Of a stretch of DNA of 64,000 nucleotides, positions 11,041 through 22,200 are shown piece by piece. Positions within the stretch are counted from its first letter, which is position 1. Each line of letters starts with the position of its first letter. The notes beneath the pieces were generated by a model that was not told the DNA's origin, ran no database searches, and saw nothing but the letters and a program-made list of their open reading frames with translations. The stretch spans positions 5,342,134-5,406,133 of the forward strand of contig CM055618.1 of the NCBI GenBank assembly GCA_029379385.1. Direction: 5' to 3'. The position numbers and the translations under genes were made by a program. This DNA comes from Quillaja saponaria. Taxonomy: Eukaryota > Streptophyta > Magnoliopsida > Fabales > Quillajaceae.

Positions 11041-12570
11041 ATGTGTATAATAGGAAATGTGAGATAGTTCCTTCTCATTTGTTTTAACCATTAAGTTCAT
11101 ACCCTCTGCAGGTTAATTAATTTGGTATGTATACTGTTTATTGAAAAAACATAAATGTCCAGATTTAGTATTAAATAAGAGATTTTTTAACTAAATCAGA
11201 AGGTTTTTTTTCTTTTTATTATTTTTTTGTAAATTTCCTTATAATGTATGATAAGCATGAAAGAATTCCAGGAAACATTTTTTTTTTTTTCCTACAGCAT
11301 ATATAGTAATTAACCCATCATATCTGAAATATCTATATCTGGTGTCATTAATTCATTGTAAATATCTGGAAGTACAATGATATTCATGTAAATAGTTGAG
11401 TCATTCTAATAAACGTAGACTTAAAATTTATTCCTACATAATTGACTGGCCCGATTAAATATCTATACTTTGACGTCATTAATTCATTGTAAATATATGT
11501 TAAATTCATGTTCATGCCTCTAGGTTTGACATGTTCACAATGATACTCAAAAAGAAAAAAATTAATATACATCAATTTTTCATACCTGATGATATCAAAA
11601 ATGTATAATTTAACACCATGCCAATATTCTTTATATTAAAATCTAGATATTATTCCAAGACGACTCATGCATTAACCATAAGAGCAGGTGCAGATTTTGA
11701 TCATATAATTTTTCAGGAAACCAATGTCCTTGGAGAATGGCATTCACATTGAAACCCCAAGAAACCAGAGTCTTAAAGTCTGCAACTTTCCCAAGTCTCA
11801 TCCTCCTAACCTTGATCCTCATATGGCGGACCCTGGTCTCCCCTTACGATACATCCTCATATTCGTTAATTATTGAGGAAAGCGAGAACAAATGCTTTCT
11901 CGAAAGTACTGTTCTAAGAGTTTACAATCCTTAATTTTATTAGCAGGTCTATAATTTTAACTTATAATTACAATTTATAATCAGTATATCACATGGCCTT
12001 GAAGCTAATATATATTCTCTTAATTTAATGGACAAAGAAAAAAAATATGAATACTACGTTGTTTAAACTCAATTTTTTTTAAAGACATGCTCCATTTTTG
12101 ACAGGTGATGATAGAGGCTGATAAAGATGAAAGTCTTTTAAATCTTCTAATCTAATGATAGTGTAATTGATCTGACTCAAGTACATTTGTGTCTGTACTT
12201 AGTTCACATAGCTGTTTATTTGCAGATTCTACTTGCCAATATAGATTCAAAATCTTTCATCTCAAAACAAAAAGTAAATCTTTCCTTATGAATACATGTC
12301 TATGATACTTTATGCAGATTTATTAAGGAACAAGTTGAACAACTTTATGCATTTCTTATTGCTATTGATAACTTTGTACACATGTATTTTGTCCAAAAAA
12401 AAATGCAACGCACGAATTGATGCAGGCATAGAGTGCAGGCACCAGCACTTACAGCCAGAATGTAAGAAAGTGCTTTATTTGTTGCACAAAATAATTTGTA
12501 CTCTTTTTTTTTTTTTTTTTCATGAACCAAACACTCAAATTTGGATGGCATTAATAGGATTCGCAAGGGC
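11041..12570. other. No firm gene; possible exon-like pieces
   Basis: Mostly AT-rich. Around 11716-11935 (plus) a GC-richer block follows a TTTTTCAG acceptor-like site and is open in two frames; around 12105-12155 another piece follows TTGACAG. None matched a protein I know, and no donor/acceptor pair gave a convincing chain, so no gene is called. Confidence 0.35.
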
Positions 12571-12845
12571 TAGAGGCGAGGGACACCATCCTTCACCTTT
12601 CCTTCGTTAATAGGGGAGGAAAAAGTTAGGCATCTCTTGTCCCTCGCTTTTTACAAAGGCAAGCCAGTTCTTATAAAAATCGATTGGTGCCAAATTTTTA
12701 TGTGGGTATTGAGGGAGAATAGCGAGATTTAGTATGCCTTGCCTTACATGGCGAGTGATTCTTCCTCGCCACTCCTCACCATAATTCTTGTCCAAAATAT
12801 AACGAGAGTGGCAAGGGAGAAGTTCCCTTGCCTTGTTGAAAGCAG
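12571..12845. repeat. GC-richer foldback segment, possible MITE remnant
   Basis: Several perfect inverted repeats sit in a segment much richer in GC than its flanks: GCGAGGGACA (12576-12585) with TGTCCCTCGC (12638-12647); GGCAAGGGA (12810-12818) with TCCCTTGCC (12824-12832); and GGCGAG...CTCGCC around 12752-12772. Such foldbacks are typical of MITEs or self-complementary repeats. The 107-codon minus-strand frame across it (12607-12930) is explained by GC-rich composition and has no known motif. Terminal repeats and target duplication were not resolved. Confidence 0.4.
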
Positions 12846-13221
12846 CTCTAACGCTGCATTTTATTAACTTAAATTTTGTATTGTAAAGTCTAAGCAAGGG
12901 GCGTCGAAAATCATATCGAATCTCGATCAAGTCTCACTTCTCTCTCTCTCTTCTCACCTTTTTCCTCTCTCTCCCTTCTTTGCTCAGCTTTTGCATACCG
13001 TCATATTACTATCAGCACCGTTGTTATTGTCACTACCATCATCGGTTGTAGTTCGAGTTGCCACCATCTATTTCCCTTCATTCAGATATGTTTCTATCAA
13101 GTTATAAGACTTTAGAGATTTATTTTAGACAAATTTTATTGTTGACTCCCATTATATGATTTTAATCTCAAATGCTAGATTAGTTATAATTAAAAATGCC
13201 TTATTGAAATTAGATTTATAT

Positions 13222-13440
13222 GCCAGTACAAGAAATAGAGATATCAGTGTCACTGATAGGCCAATTGTTGTTGCTGATACTCATCAGCGACATTGAGCAA
13301 ACGTGATGAGTGGATGCATCTGCATTTATTGTAGATGGAGCCATCTGCTCTAGTGTGATGCATCAACGTCACTGTATATCACAAATAGGTGGACGCTAAT
13401 AAGTTAGGTATCAGCGTCAACAATGCTTACACAGAAAGGT
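13222..13440 (+). mobile_element. CACTA-like transposon end (truncated)
   Basis: It begins CAGTACAAGAAATAG, close to the CACTACAAGAAA terminal repeat of plant CACTA (En/Spm) elements. It is followed by repeated short motifs related to ATCAGCGTCACTG in both orientations (for example near 13238, 13278, 13365 and 13410), as in CACTA subterminal regions. It stops where the minus-strand chromovirus sequence begins, so only one end is present. A related end occurs at about 43202. Confidence 0.45.
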
Positions 13441-14400
13441 GGATGATCGCCACTGGTTGTTCCTCATATGTCAAATTCTTATCCACATGCACTTCTTAAA
13501 CCTGCAAGACATAAGACACATTAGGCAAATATTTCAAAGCATAGACACATGAAAAACAGGATTTACCCTATATGCCATAGCTCCAGCCTTATCCAAAATA
13601 AGGAAGGGTCTTATAAACCTTGGACTCAGCTTCCTTTTCTTGTCAAATCTCATTGTGCCTCTAAAAGGTGAAACCTTCAGGAATAAATGATCACCCATTT
13701 TAAATTCTAGCTTTTTTCGACGATTGTTAGCATAAGACTTCTATCTATATTGAGTCATCCTTAATCTATCATAGATAACCTATACATTCTCTACAGTATC
13801 TGAAACTAACTCTGGTCCTAGTAACTAATGCTCACTAGTTTCAAACCATCCAATTGGTGATCTACACTTTCTTCCGTCCAAAGCCTCAAATGATGCCATC
13901 TGAAAGCTACTAAGATAACTATTGTTGTAAGCAAACTCCAAAAGTGGTAGGCACTAATCCCAACTCCTTTCAAAATCCATCACACATGCTCGCAATATAT
14001 TTTCTACAGTTTTTATAGTTCTCTCAAACTGGCCATCAATTTAAGGATGAAAAGCTGTATTCAATAGTAACTGAGTACCAAGAGCTTCTTGAAATTATTT
14101 CCAGAATGTCGTAGTGAATTGAGGGCCCCAGCTTGAAATGATGGACACAGGTACTCCATGTAATGAAACTATCTCATCTAGATACAATTTTGCATACTAT
14201 TATGCTGATTATGTAGTTTTCACCGGAAGAAAGTGTGTTGACTTAGTCAATCGATCCATAATTATCCAAATTGAATCATAACCCCTAAAGGTCTTGGAAA
14301 ATCCGATTACAAAGTTCATAGTAATCTTCTCCCATTTCCACTCTGGAATATCTAATCTTTGTATTGTTCCTGTAGGAATGTTCAGTTTTCACCTGCTAGC
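13441..14400 (-). pseudogene. Integrase core and C-terminal region (chromovirus), inactive
   Basis: Minus-strand translation gives the integrase block WKWEKITMNFVIGFSKTFRG, then a DSIW-type strand and LTKSTHFLPV, then SSWGPQFTT, GQFERTIK, EFAYNNSY, EALDGRKCRSP, and a tail ending NLTYEEQPV. In Ty3/gypsy integrases the first two blocks normally read MDF and SDRGPQF: here the first Asp is Asn and the second is Ser/Trp, so two of the three catalytic acids are lost while the Glu (GQFER) remains. Several in-frame stops are present. Confidence 0.82.
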
Positions 14401-15369
14401 ATACCAGGCACTTGGAAAAAAGTCCATTACATTCTTTTTCATACTATGCCACCAATAGAACTTTTTCAAGTCTTGATACATTGTGGAAGAAACGGAATGC
14501 ATTACATATATTGAGAAGTGAGATGCTTCAAGAATTTTCTTTCTCAATTCAAGATTAGATGGCATAACAACACGATCTTGATACCTTAACACTACTTTAT
14601 TATCCACCCTGAACTTATTGATTGCATACTGATCACACTTGGTTTTCTTGGCGCACACCTCAGAGTCAGTTGCCTGCATTTTTTTAATAGCTTCAATCAA
14701 AGTAAATTTCACCTGAACATGTGCTAACAATACTCCATTAGAAGAAACTTCAAATCTAACTCCATCTGTCATGCGTTTTTGCAATTCCCTAACAACTTGG
14801 CTGTGTACGACTATCATATGCAACAAGCCACCCATTGACTTCCTGCTCAACTCATTCGCAACCACGTTAGCTTTCCCTGGATGATAAGAAATCGAACAAT
14901 CATAATATTCTAATAGCTTAATCCATCTACGATGCCTCAAATTCAAATCTTTTTGGTCAAACATGTATTTAAGACTTTTATGATAAGTGAAAATTTCACA
15001 AGTTTCCACATACAAATAATGCCTCCATACTTTGAAGGCAAAAATTATTGGCGCTATCTTAGGTCATGGGTAGGATTTCATTTCATGTTTCTTTAGTTGT
15101 CTTGAGACATACACGATCATCTTTCCATCTTGCATCAAAATGTACTTAAGTCTGATATGAGAAGCATCATAAAATACTGTATACTTTCTAGTACCAGAAA
15201 AAAGGGTAAGGCCTAGAGCTGAAGTCAAGCAAGTTTTAAGTTTTTGGAAACTTTCTTCACAAGCTTCTGACAAAAAAAATTTAACACATTTTTTAGTTAA
15301 CTGAGACAAGAGTACAATAATACAGGAGAAGTTTTCAACAAATCTCCTGTAATACTTAGTTGAGGGCAA
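14389..15369 (-). pseudogene. RNase H and integrase zinc finger (chromovirus)
   Basis: The minus-strand frame 15064-15369 carries the RT/RNase H junction (YYRRFVENFS, SEACEESFQKLK, VFYDASHIRLKYILMQDG); the frame 14389-15015 carries the rest of RNase H (FTYHKSLKYMFDQKDLN, YHPGKANVVANELSRKS) and the H-H-C-C finger of integrase (ASHFSIYVMHS ... SAWYASR). The finger keeps both His but the second pair (normally Cys-x2-Cys) is lost. These are the longest open frames of this element, 101 and 208 codons. Confidence 0.85.
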
Positions 15370-16060
15370 TTATAGATACTTAATCTCTTGTAATACCCAG
15401 CTAAACTTAGAAAACTCCTGAATTTCTGACACATTTGTTAGATGAGGCCAATGATGAACTTCATCAACTTTCTTGGGATCCGCACGAATTCTTTCTTTGG
15501 AGATTACATATCCGAGGAAGGCTACTTGATTCAATCGGAATTCATATTTAGAAAATTTATCATGAAGTTTGTTTTCCCTAAGTGTTTTCAAGACAATTTG
15601 AAGATGCTTCTCATGCTCTTCCTCACTTCAAGAATGCACCAAAATGTCATCAATAAAAACAATAACAAATTTATCCAAGAAAGGCTAGAACACCCTGTTC
15701 ATAAGATCCATGAATGTTGTAAGGGCATTACTAAGTCCAAAAGACATGACTAAGAACTTATAATGCCCATACCAGGTGCAAAAAGTAAAATTGGGAATGT
15801 TTTCTTTTTTAATCCATAGTTTGTGATAACTCGAATGAAGTTCAATCTTTGAAAAGTTCTTAGTTGTATGCAACTGATCAAATAAATCATTGATCCTAGG
15901 GAGAGGGTGCTTTTTTTTCACCATGGCCTTTTTTAACTTCTGATCACAATTGAAACAAACAATCTTTCTTTCAACAAAAAAAACTGGAGCACCCTAAGGA
16001 GATGTACTAGAATGGATAAACTTCTTATCCATCAAGTCTTACAACTATACCTTTAACCCT
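15370..16060 (-). pseudogene. Reverse transcriptase core (chromovirus)
   Basis: The minus strand reads KKHPLPRINDLFDQL, then FSKIELHSSYHKLWI (normally DLRSGYHQ), SFGLSNALTTFMDLMNRVF, and an intact FIDD catalytic box at 15646-15657, then FLGYVISKERIRADPKKV. The first conserved Asp of RT (in KIDLRSGY) is Glu here. Frameshifts separate the frames at 15685-15924 and 15370-15591. Confidence 0.87.
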
Positions 16061-16500
16061 CTTAATTCACTGGGAGCTATACGGTACTGAGATATAGAGA
16101 TTGGTTGAGTGCCTGACAACAAATCAATGCCAAACTCCATCTCTCGCTCAGGGGGAAGACTAGGTAGCTCTTCTGGAAACACATTAGAAAATTCATTCAA
16201 CACAGGAATTTGTTCCAAAAGAGGGCACTCTAACTAAGTATCTATATCATAAGCAAGGTAAGCTTAATGTTTTTTCTTGATAAGCCTTCTAGCTTGAATG
16301 ATAGAAATTAAGTTGCCAGGAACTTTCCTTCGATCCCCTTGAAAAATAAAAGTTGGCTTCTTAGGAAGGCTAAACTTGACACTTTTCTCGCGGCAATTCA
16401 CATGTTAATTAGACAACCAGTCCATGCCTAAAATAATATTATATTCCAATATGTCTAATATTATCAGTTTACATAACATATCCCATTATCCTTTATAACA

Positions 16501-16728
16501 TCACAAGATTATAATATGCATATTTTCCAAAATTATTTCTCCCAAAGGTGTCAAAATTGCTAAATGAACCTCAAGAGGCTCAGATGCCATCTTCACATAA
16601 GAGGCAAAATACGAAGATATGAAAGAATAAGTAGCTCCAAGATCAAATAATATTTTAGTACTAACTGAACAAACAAGCAATCTACCTAACACAATTGCAT
16701 TCAAAGTTTGAGTATCTTGCTTAGTCAT
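16501..16728 (-). pseudogene. Aspartic protease (chromovirus)
   Basis: 75-codon minus-strand frame with VLVCSVSTKILFDLGATYSF-like content: the retroviral-type protease active site is normally D-S/T-G-A; here it reads D-L-G-A, followed by the usual YSFIS. Lies between the gag zinc knuckle and the RT, as expected. The replaced Ser/Thr makes activity unlikely. Confidence 0.75.
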
Positions 16729-16839
16729 AGCAAAAACACAGGCTTGACCTTTCCCTAAGATCTAGCAAGAGTAGCAGGCAACTGCGGTCCACCCTATGTT
16801 GAATAAGATTTCCTAACTGAAGAAGACTGCCTACTCATC

Positions 16840-17990
16840 ATTAGACAATCTCTAATATGATGGTCTATTGCACCATACTTGAAGCATATTCAAACTCTCT
16901 TTTGCATTACCCTATGTGACTGACACCACAAGTAGAGCATACATAAACTTATGAAGTTCAGGGATCACTAAACGATGCCACTTGTGACTGACTTCTAAAG
17001 CTCTATGTAACTTAGCCTCTGCCCAACTGGAAACTCCTTCTGAATGAGCCATGTCCTGAGGTAGATTCACCTCCAAACCTTCGAGAACCACCTGATCTTG
17101 AAGTGGAAGGACTTTCACATCTAAACTTCTTTGGCTCTCATGCTCCAACTGCCTTACTAAATATTAGTTCTATAATCAATAAGCAGTATCTATAGCCTGA
17201 ATATAAGTAGTAGTGTTTGTCATAAACACTGATCTAAACAAGGAATCCCTCAAACTATTGACAAACCTCTTCATTCTCATTTGCTCAGTTGCCACCATAT
17301 GCGAGATAGCCTAGTGAATTAAGTCTCATACTCAGCCACTTACATGCCTTCAGTCTGAACCGGCCGCTCAAACTCCCTAGCATACTTATCCCTCACGCTC
17401 TCAGGTAAAAAACTTTCAGGAAAGCTCTACTGATTTGAGGCCAAGCAAGTGGAGTCGGCTTAGTTCGACAATGCTCCAACACCTTATAACATTCATATGC
17501 CATATCATGTAACTGGTAGCTTACAAGCTCTACTGCTCAACCATGGTCAAACTCCTTTAAGAAAGTATACGAATAATGGGCATAATCCAAATCAGAGAAC
17601 CTAGGTGGCTGTATCTTCCTGAAATCATGCAATATCATAAACACTCATCAATCTTGTTGAGCTAGAACTGGAGAATTTACCTCTTATTGAGGCTGACCAG
17701 GAGAAACTTGAGGAGGTTGTTGATCTTATTGAGGCTATTGTTGCTAATCTAAGATTCTAACTAAGTCACTCATTGTCCTCTAAACTCTATCAATTCCCTA
17801 CACAAGCTGTTCTAAATTAGGACTAGGTACCACCCCTTTAACTTGTTTAGCAGCTCTATCTTTATTATGTCCTCTATGACCACGACCTCTTACTATTGGT
17901 TCCGGAAGGCTGGTAGACCCCTAGTCGGAGCCAACATCCTGTTGCCTCCCATGACCAACAACATGGTTGCCTCATCGTATCTAAAACAAG
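16840..17990 (-). pseudogene. Gag remnant with degenerate zinc knuckle
   Basis: Minus-strand translation of about 17320-17440 gives the Retrotrans_gag-type stretch FPESFLPESVRDKYAREFE, with VAEYET following after a stop, comparable to the 'F..KY.......FL.L.QG..SV.EYE..F..L' signature of Ty3 gag. At about 16855-16905 a CCHC knuckle reads CFKYGAIDHHIRDC: the second Cys has become Tyr. Long low-complexity Q/G-rich coding in the N-terminal part is broken by stops. Confidence 0.65.
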
Positions 17991-18166
17991 CACAAACGAA
18001 TTTAATATACATTTTCATATAAGACAAAGAACAATATATTGTAGAGTCATAACTTGAAGTTTCAAGATGAGTATGGACATATTACTAAGTCCACATATGC
18101 CTTAGGTAAAGTATGCAAACAAAGTAACCACATCAGACACTTGTAGTCACGGACCTCTAAACCCAA

Positions 18167-18178
18167 GCTCTGATACCA
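18167..18178 (-). other. Primer binding site, initiator tRNA-Met type
   Basis: TGGTATCAGAGC on the minus strand, three bases from the end of the 5' LTR (18182). This is the standard plant LTR-retrotransposon PBS complementary to the 3' end of tRNA-iMet. It fixes both the LTR edge and the minus orientation of the element. Confidence 0.9.
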
Positions 18179-18181
18179 ACT

Positions 18182-19649
18182 TGTCACACCCCATACAGAG
18201 GTATGACAGGCCGAAAGAATGGATACCCAAACTTCCGTAACCCTGACCTCAAATCAAAAGGAATACCCACATAAACACGAACTAAAAATAAAAGTTCAGG
18301 GAAAGTTTTGTAAAAGTGAAAATATATGCATATACATATATTTATCAAAAATGCTAGTTTTCTATTTTCTTTTTTAAAAAAAAAAAAAAATTAGACAGAG
18401 GTTCCCCATAAAGTGGAACATTCCTAAATTATACAAACAAAGTAACATTTTGGTTTCTAACACAACAATTAGGAGCTCAATTCCATCCATATAAAAGAAA
18501 ATCAATTAAAGACAATAACCTACAACTTAAAATTTCATAATTCAAGCCCTAAAGTGATTTCAATTCATTTCATCCCTGGCTTCAAGTATGCGATCTCACA
18601 TAAGTACCTTGTCACAACAACGATTGGCAAGCTGGAAGGGTTTGAGAAGAATCTGGTGCTAAAAAAATAACACAAATAAAAGAAGAGTGAGTCATAAGAC
18701 TTAGTGAGTGAAAAATGTACCCAAAGGGTATTATTATCAATCATCATATAATTATAAGACATTTTCTTAACACATTAACATTGACATATCTTATAATGCA
18801 AGTACGTTTCATATATATATATATAATGCAAAACTAAACAGTTCATATATAATCATAATTTAAACAAATCAAGCAAAGCTACTAAAGGGCCATTAGTCAT
18901 AGTAACTCAGCACCCGCACATTATATTTATATATCCTCCTTAGAGCCTTTTGCTCCCACATACCAAATATACATAAACTTCTAACATAACCTTCCCACGG
19001 ATGTGTTACTCGAATACTTTTTATTCAAATTTTAAATAACCAAATCAAATATATTCTAGGTGCACCTGAATTCTAACTCACATAAAAAATAAAATCCTTG
19101 TCCCTATCAATCACATACTAGCTTTTCACACCAACACACAACACACTAAATAGTAAAGTTTCAAAGATATAACATTCTTATCACATAATTCACTCAAGCC
19201 ATTAAACAACCTCACTTCACAACTTTATACATATATATACAAATATTCAAAACACAACTAGTAACCAAAAGGTAACATCTTTCACTCACAAAGTTATGGA
19301 TTTTGTTCATGGCTTTCTCTTCATTCTAAAAGCGTTGTTGAGTTGACGCTATGTTCCAGAGCTAAAATTACATTTTCCAAAAATCATTAAGTTGGTAAAT
19401 TTCATGGTTTACAACCCCTTAAACACAAAGACTTATATACATTAAGTTTCACTCTCTTATTTACCATTGACCACTTTTAGGCATTTTAACAAACACCTTG
19501 AAGGCAAACTTGGTTCCAACTTATGTATATACACCAAGAGAACAAACATTAATCCATAACATTTAACTTTACTCATAATCCTAACATTAAATTGAAATAA
19601 AGTATGTTATTTATGGATATCCAAAACTTAGATCTTGGAATTTATATCA
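18182..19649 (-). repeat. 5' LTR of the minus-strand chromovirus (partial)
   Basis: It starts at the PBS-proximal end (TGTCACACCC on the plus strand) and shows the landmarks of the LTRs at 22201-25920 and 2426-5167: an 'aacttccgtaaccctgacc' block, 'gaggttccccataaagtggaac', 'gagtcataagacttagtgagtg', 'cccaaagggta'. It is interrupted at about 19650 by the Athila-type LTR; the outer (TGTTATAACC) end was not found nearby, so the LTR is incomplete or displaced by the insertion. Confidence 0.75.
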
Positions 19650-21265
19650 TGATAGGGATTTTACAAACAAAAGCGCACGTATTGTCCTCAAGTAATATAG
19701 TAATAAGTAAAGGTCATTCCCATGAGGGATAATTATTTTTTTTAATGCTAATTATCACTATGATGTAGCCTAACTCTAATCAAACCAATGTAAATTCAAA
19801 GATTTTAAATTCAATTTATAAAAATATTAAAACTAAGCTAGGTTCACGAAATCCTTCACACTACACCTTATTAACTTCAATTTAATTCAATTCATGCAAT
19901 AGCTAATATTAACCCAGATTTCTTAATCAATTACTAGCATACTCTTGTGTCTAGCAAATATACATTTCGCTTAGTTTAATTTTCTATATTCCTAATTCCT
20001 TATATTCCTATGAGAATTATTCTAAAACAAATTCATTAAGAACCAATCTCTTGGTTACTTATGGTAAAAGAGTATATTCCTATCTCTTAAAAAAATTAGA
20101 TCGTCTAAATCATATGAACAAGCTAAACATAAGCTATATTGCCTAAGGCTAATCCCAAAATTGACTCTTCCAAGTCAATTCCAGAATTCTTAATCAATCT
20201 AACTGGTAATCAAGCAATTAGAAGTATTAAGAACAAGGCAATATAAATACTAAAACTAAAACATGCATTGAATTAAAACTAAAGCCACATCGGCTACATG
20301 TGAGCTCAATCGTTACTCCTAGAATATGACTACTCTATACTAACTTCTGAAAACATATGAAATAAAATATAACCATTACAAGCAAGTAAAAAAATAAGAA
20401 ATAAGAAAGGAAACTAGAAGTTGTTATGCTTCGGTTCTCCTTTCATTCTTTAGCAATCTTTATCACGAGCTCTGGTGTATCTCCAAACTTTAACCTCTTT
20501 TATTTATTTATTTATAAACCTTTTCCTCTTATTTTAATTAAAATAATCCTCAAAATTTGTACACGCGCTGCAGCATGTGTATATATAGTGCTGCAGCACT
20601 GTAGGTTCTGTCTAATTCCAAAAGGCTGCAGCATGTGTATATATAGTGCTGCAGCACTGTAGGTTCTGTCTAATTCCAAAAGGACTCTATCATTGTCCTT
20701 GTCATGGTTCTCATACTTGAGCGCTGCGGTGCCAAACTTTTGCATGATTTATGAAAGTTGTCTGCAGTTTGGTGCAATGGCTTCACAATCATACGCCACG
20801 GCTCATCCCTCTCTGTGATATTTCTGGGTAGCTTAAGTTCTTTATGCCATAGCTCAAGTTTTTAGGTGTTGTGGCTTCTTGCTCTCTAACATCTTTGAGT
20901 TTCTTGCTTGTTTTGAAGTGCCACAGCTTTTCATATTTGCGCTATAGCTAAAGCCTCTCTTTCTGATTTATCAATTTCTTCCTTTTTATGGCGATGTGGC
21001 TTCATGTTCTTCAGTGTTGCGGTGCTTGTTGAATTATTTTCCTTCTCTAATCCAAATTAGAACACTACAATGACACCTAAATCAAATTAAATACCAAAAT
21101 TCATAAAATTATTCCTAATTAAGATCAAAATCTACAAAACTCTTAAAACAACCTAAAATAATTACAACATTATATTTGACTAATATTCTAACTCAAAACC
21201 TTAGGATTAGCATCAAATAGGAATTAAAATCATAGTGAAATAACTATATTATTTTAAAGTTATCA
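19650..21265 (-). repeat. 3' LTR of a minus-strand Athila-type element
   Basis: The right edge is TGATAACTTT (minus strand), immediately preceded by a purine tract AAGTTTGGGGGTG, the usual Athila PPT-LTR junction. The left part contains a block (about 19665-19735, 'gcgcacgtattgtcctcaag...cattcccatgaggg') shared with the LTR at 33962-35458. The left edge at 19650 is inferred (TGATAGGG). It contains a perfect 58-bp tandem duplication at 20567-20682. The frames 20426-20662 and 20512-20745 are chance frames over that repeat. Confidence 0.65.
20567..20682. repeat. Perfect 58-bp tandem duplication with palindromic CTGCAG core
   Basis: Two identical consecutive units, 20567-20624 and 20625-20682. 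Each starts GCTGCAGCATGTG, holds the 12-bp palindrome GTGCTGCAGCAC and ends TCTAATTCCAAAAG. Perfect identity inside an otherwise decayed LTR means that the duplication is young. Confidence 0.9.
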
Positions 21266-21280
21266 CACCCCCAAACTTAA
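21266..21280 (-). other. Polypurine tract of the Athila-type element
   Basis: TTAAGTTTGGGGGTG on the minus strand, adjoining the TGATAAC start of the LTR. A G-rich PPT of this form is typical of Athila elements. Confidence 0.65.
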
Positions 21281-22200
21281 TATTTTGCTAGTCTCGAGCA
21301 AAAAGAAAGAAAACAAAAATCACAATTAACCTATCAATGATGAGCTAATTATTCTCCTAAAACTGCTCAAATTTTATAACAAAGGCTTGACTCAAGATAA
21401 CACACAAGTATAATTTCTAATTTATCATGTTAAGGCATCATCACTAAAGTTAGCTTCAAAAATATTTTCAAAATAACTCAAACGACTAATCTTCACTCAT
21501 AAAACTATGTTTTTCCTTCCTCTCTCCACTAATATAGGCTAATACTTAGTCAAAAATCAATAGATCTTTTATTCAGCTTGTAATGTCTAGATATGGTAAA
21601 ACTTTGATAAAATGGAATTTTTAGCTCAAATACCCTAAGCACAATTTCTTTATATGAGTTCACCTTCTATTCCATCTTTTCTTTTTCAAAGTGTTAGTTC
21701 CCACATAGTTAGGCTTTAACTATTTCATCTTATGATTTTATACCAGATATATTTCTTCTTGTGTGGCATAAAAGTTCTCCACTTTTTTCTTCCTTTTCTT
21801 TCTTTTAATTTTTTACCAAACCTTTGGTTTGTAGATAAATTAACAGGGAATTTTCACACATTCCTCCATCTTAATTTTTATTAAGTGGGGATGATCAAAC
21901 AATTTTTTCTTTTTTCTTTTTTGTCCTTGTAATACACTGATTCTCATTGACTTGCTTCAAGCTCATTCTCTCTTTAAACTCGATGAAACTGCATATTGAA
22001 TGTCCTTAACATAATAAGGTGCAAATGGGTCATACGGCTAGTATATACATGTGCTAAAAATAATAATAAAATAAAAGGCATTAAACTCAAAAGCGGGTAA
22101 CTAAAGAAATTTAAAATCATTGATGGATATACAAAGGCTCTATCAATCCAAAAATGACCTAAATTATATTCTCAACTAAGTTTCACCTAGGATTTCACCT
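21281..22200 (-). other. Athila-type 3' untranslated internal region (left part)
   Basis: Non-coding sequence between the PPT and the 3' ORF of the Athila element, with pyrimidine-rich tracts (about 21770-21830, 21900-21930). It is interrupted at 22200/25921 by a solo LTR; the flanks on both sides belong to one original sequence. No open frame of note. Confidence 0.5.

Larger units (their letters stand above)
13441..18181 (-). mobile_element. Ty3/gypsy chromovirus (Tekay/Del-like), internal region, 3'-truncated
   Basis: On the minus strand, from high to low coordinates: PBS (18178-18167), gag (about 17990-16840), protease (16728-16501), reverse transcriptase (about 16060-15370), RNase H (about 15369-14900), integrase (about 14880-13441). 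The order PR-RT-RH-IN is that of Ty3/gypsy. The coding region breaks off in the integrase tail at the motif NLTYEEQPVAII, the same motif present in the element at 1-2285, and is directly followed (leftward) by CACTA-like sequence, so the 3' end, PPT and 3' LTR are missing. Multiple stops and frameshifts. The 5' LTR lies at 18182-19649. Confidence 0.88.

Noticed and set aside
11716..12155. Exon-like blocks after acceptor-like sites on the plus strand
   Set aside because: No consistent splice chain or recognisable protein could be built.
12607..12930. 107-codon minus-strand open frame
   Set aside because: Covers a GC-richer foldback repeat; the frame has no recognisable domain and its length is explained by base composition.
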